Shown here: positions 44,743-44,804 of the stretch, in pieces
Layout: every line of letters begins with the position of its first letter
Numbering within the stretch: the first letter of the stretch is position 1
DNA from: a virus
Virus record (IMG/VR): IMGVR_UViG_3300021405_000023
Coordinates: 1 to 44,804 of that record
DNA length: 44,804 nt
Direction: 5' to 3' (one strand)
Notes under the pieces: model-generated
Told to the model about the DNA's origin: nothing
Databases searched by the model: none
Seen by the model: the letters and a program-made list of their open reading frames with translations, nothing else
Position numbers and translations under genes: made by a program

Positions 44743-44804
44743 TTCATCATTTCCTTGAGCTTGTTGATGGCTGCTTGCCTCTCATCCAAGGGTGGAGGCG
44801 GCGG
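44739..44804 (-). CDS. Small secreted Cys/Pro-rich protein, C-terminal part (continues from 1-166)
   Basis: This is the end of the gene described at 1-166, read across the circular junction. It covers the Pro run, DERQAAINKLKEMMK and the TGA at 44741-44739, which overlaps the purZ GTG by four bases. The AAGGA encoded in the NKLKEMMK ending serves as the ribosome site for purZ. Confidence 0.8.
   Translation of the reverse strand, partial: PPPPPLDERQAAINKLKEMMK
44786..44804. repeat. Terminal direct repeat (right copy)
   Basis: These 19 bases are identical to bases 1-19. See the left copy for the interpretation as circular closure of the contig. Confidence 0.9.

Noticed and set aside
1-44804. 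A DatZ-type HD phosphohydrolase, completing the Z pathway
   Set aside because: No protein shows an H...HD...D arrangement of suitable length; the gap is stated in the PurZ finding.
1-44804. Phage RNA polymerase, integrase, CRISPR array or insertion sequence
   Set aside because: No protein of suitable size with RNA polymerase or recombinase motifs, no regularly spaced direct repeats and no transposase were seen.

Overview
The window is a complete or near-complete genome of a tailed bacteriophage with short-tail (podovirus-like) architecture. The first 19 bases are repeated exactly as the last 19 bases (44786-44804), and one small leftward gene reads in frame across that junction, so the contig is circularly closed or terminally redundant with a unit length of about 44,785 bp. 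I see no integrase, no rRNA, no convincing tRNA and no phage RNA polymerase. Transcription therefore probably relies on the host sigma70 holoenzyme, and the sequence is full of near-consensus sigma70 promoters. The likely host is an alphaproteobacterium with an exosortase system (Rhizobiales or sphingomonad type): the phage carries a PEP-CTERM protein with a PELSTWAML sorting signal, and several small proteins resemble families common in phages of that class. The host assignment is inference.

Layout. Leftward (minus) genes run from about 17.4 kb down to 0, cross the junction, and continue from 44.8 down to 40.5 kb. They encode replication, nucleotide metabolism and many small early proteins: an AEP primase-helicase, a family A DNA polymerase with a proofreading exonuclease, HNH and VRR-NUC type nucleases, a SNF2-type helicase, a MazG-like pyrophosphohydrolase, a PurZ-like adenylosuccinate synthetase, several zinc-ribbon and helix-turn-helix proteins, and small membrane proteins. 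Rightward (plus) genes run from 17.97 to 40.53 kb and form the packaging and virion operon: small and large terminase, an Acb2-like anti-CBASS protein, portal, scaffold, SU10-like capsid, adaptor, two tail fibres with a duplicated C-terminal module, GH19 endolysin, holin, collar fibre, tail proteins and internal virion (ejection) proteins. The two arms diverge from a gene-free control region (17.44-17.97 kb) and converge at 40.52 kb.

The most interesting content is as follows. (1) A PurZ/MazZ/PolA set suggests a 2-aminoadenine (Z) genome. (2) A PEP-CTERM gene has its own consensus promoter and is flanked by terminator-like hairpins, so it is organised as a moron. (3) At least 14 dispersed extended -10 promoters share one architecture, and several have a stop codon of the upstream gene embedded in the -35 box. 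(4) The primase-helicase leader can form two mutually exclusive structures, one of which hides its Shine-Dalgarno. (5) A nested 35-bp inverted-repeat structure lies in a gene-free region at 16.64-16.77 kb. (6) A small gene is interrupted by an in-frame amber codon. (7) A three-member paralogous protein family has every copy as the first gene behind a promoter. All functional calls come from reading the sequence and remembered family features; no database search was run.
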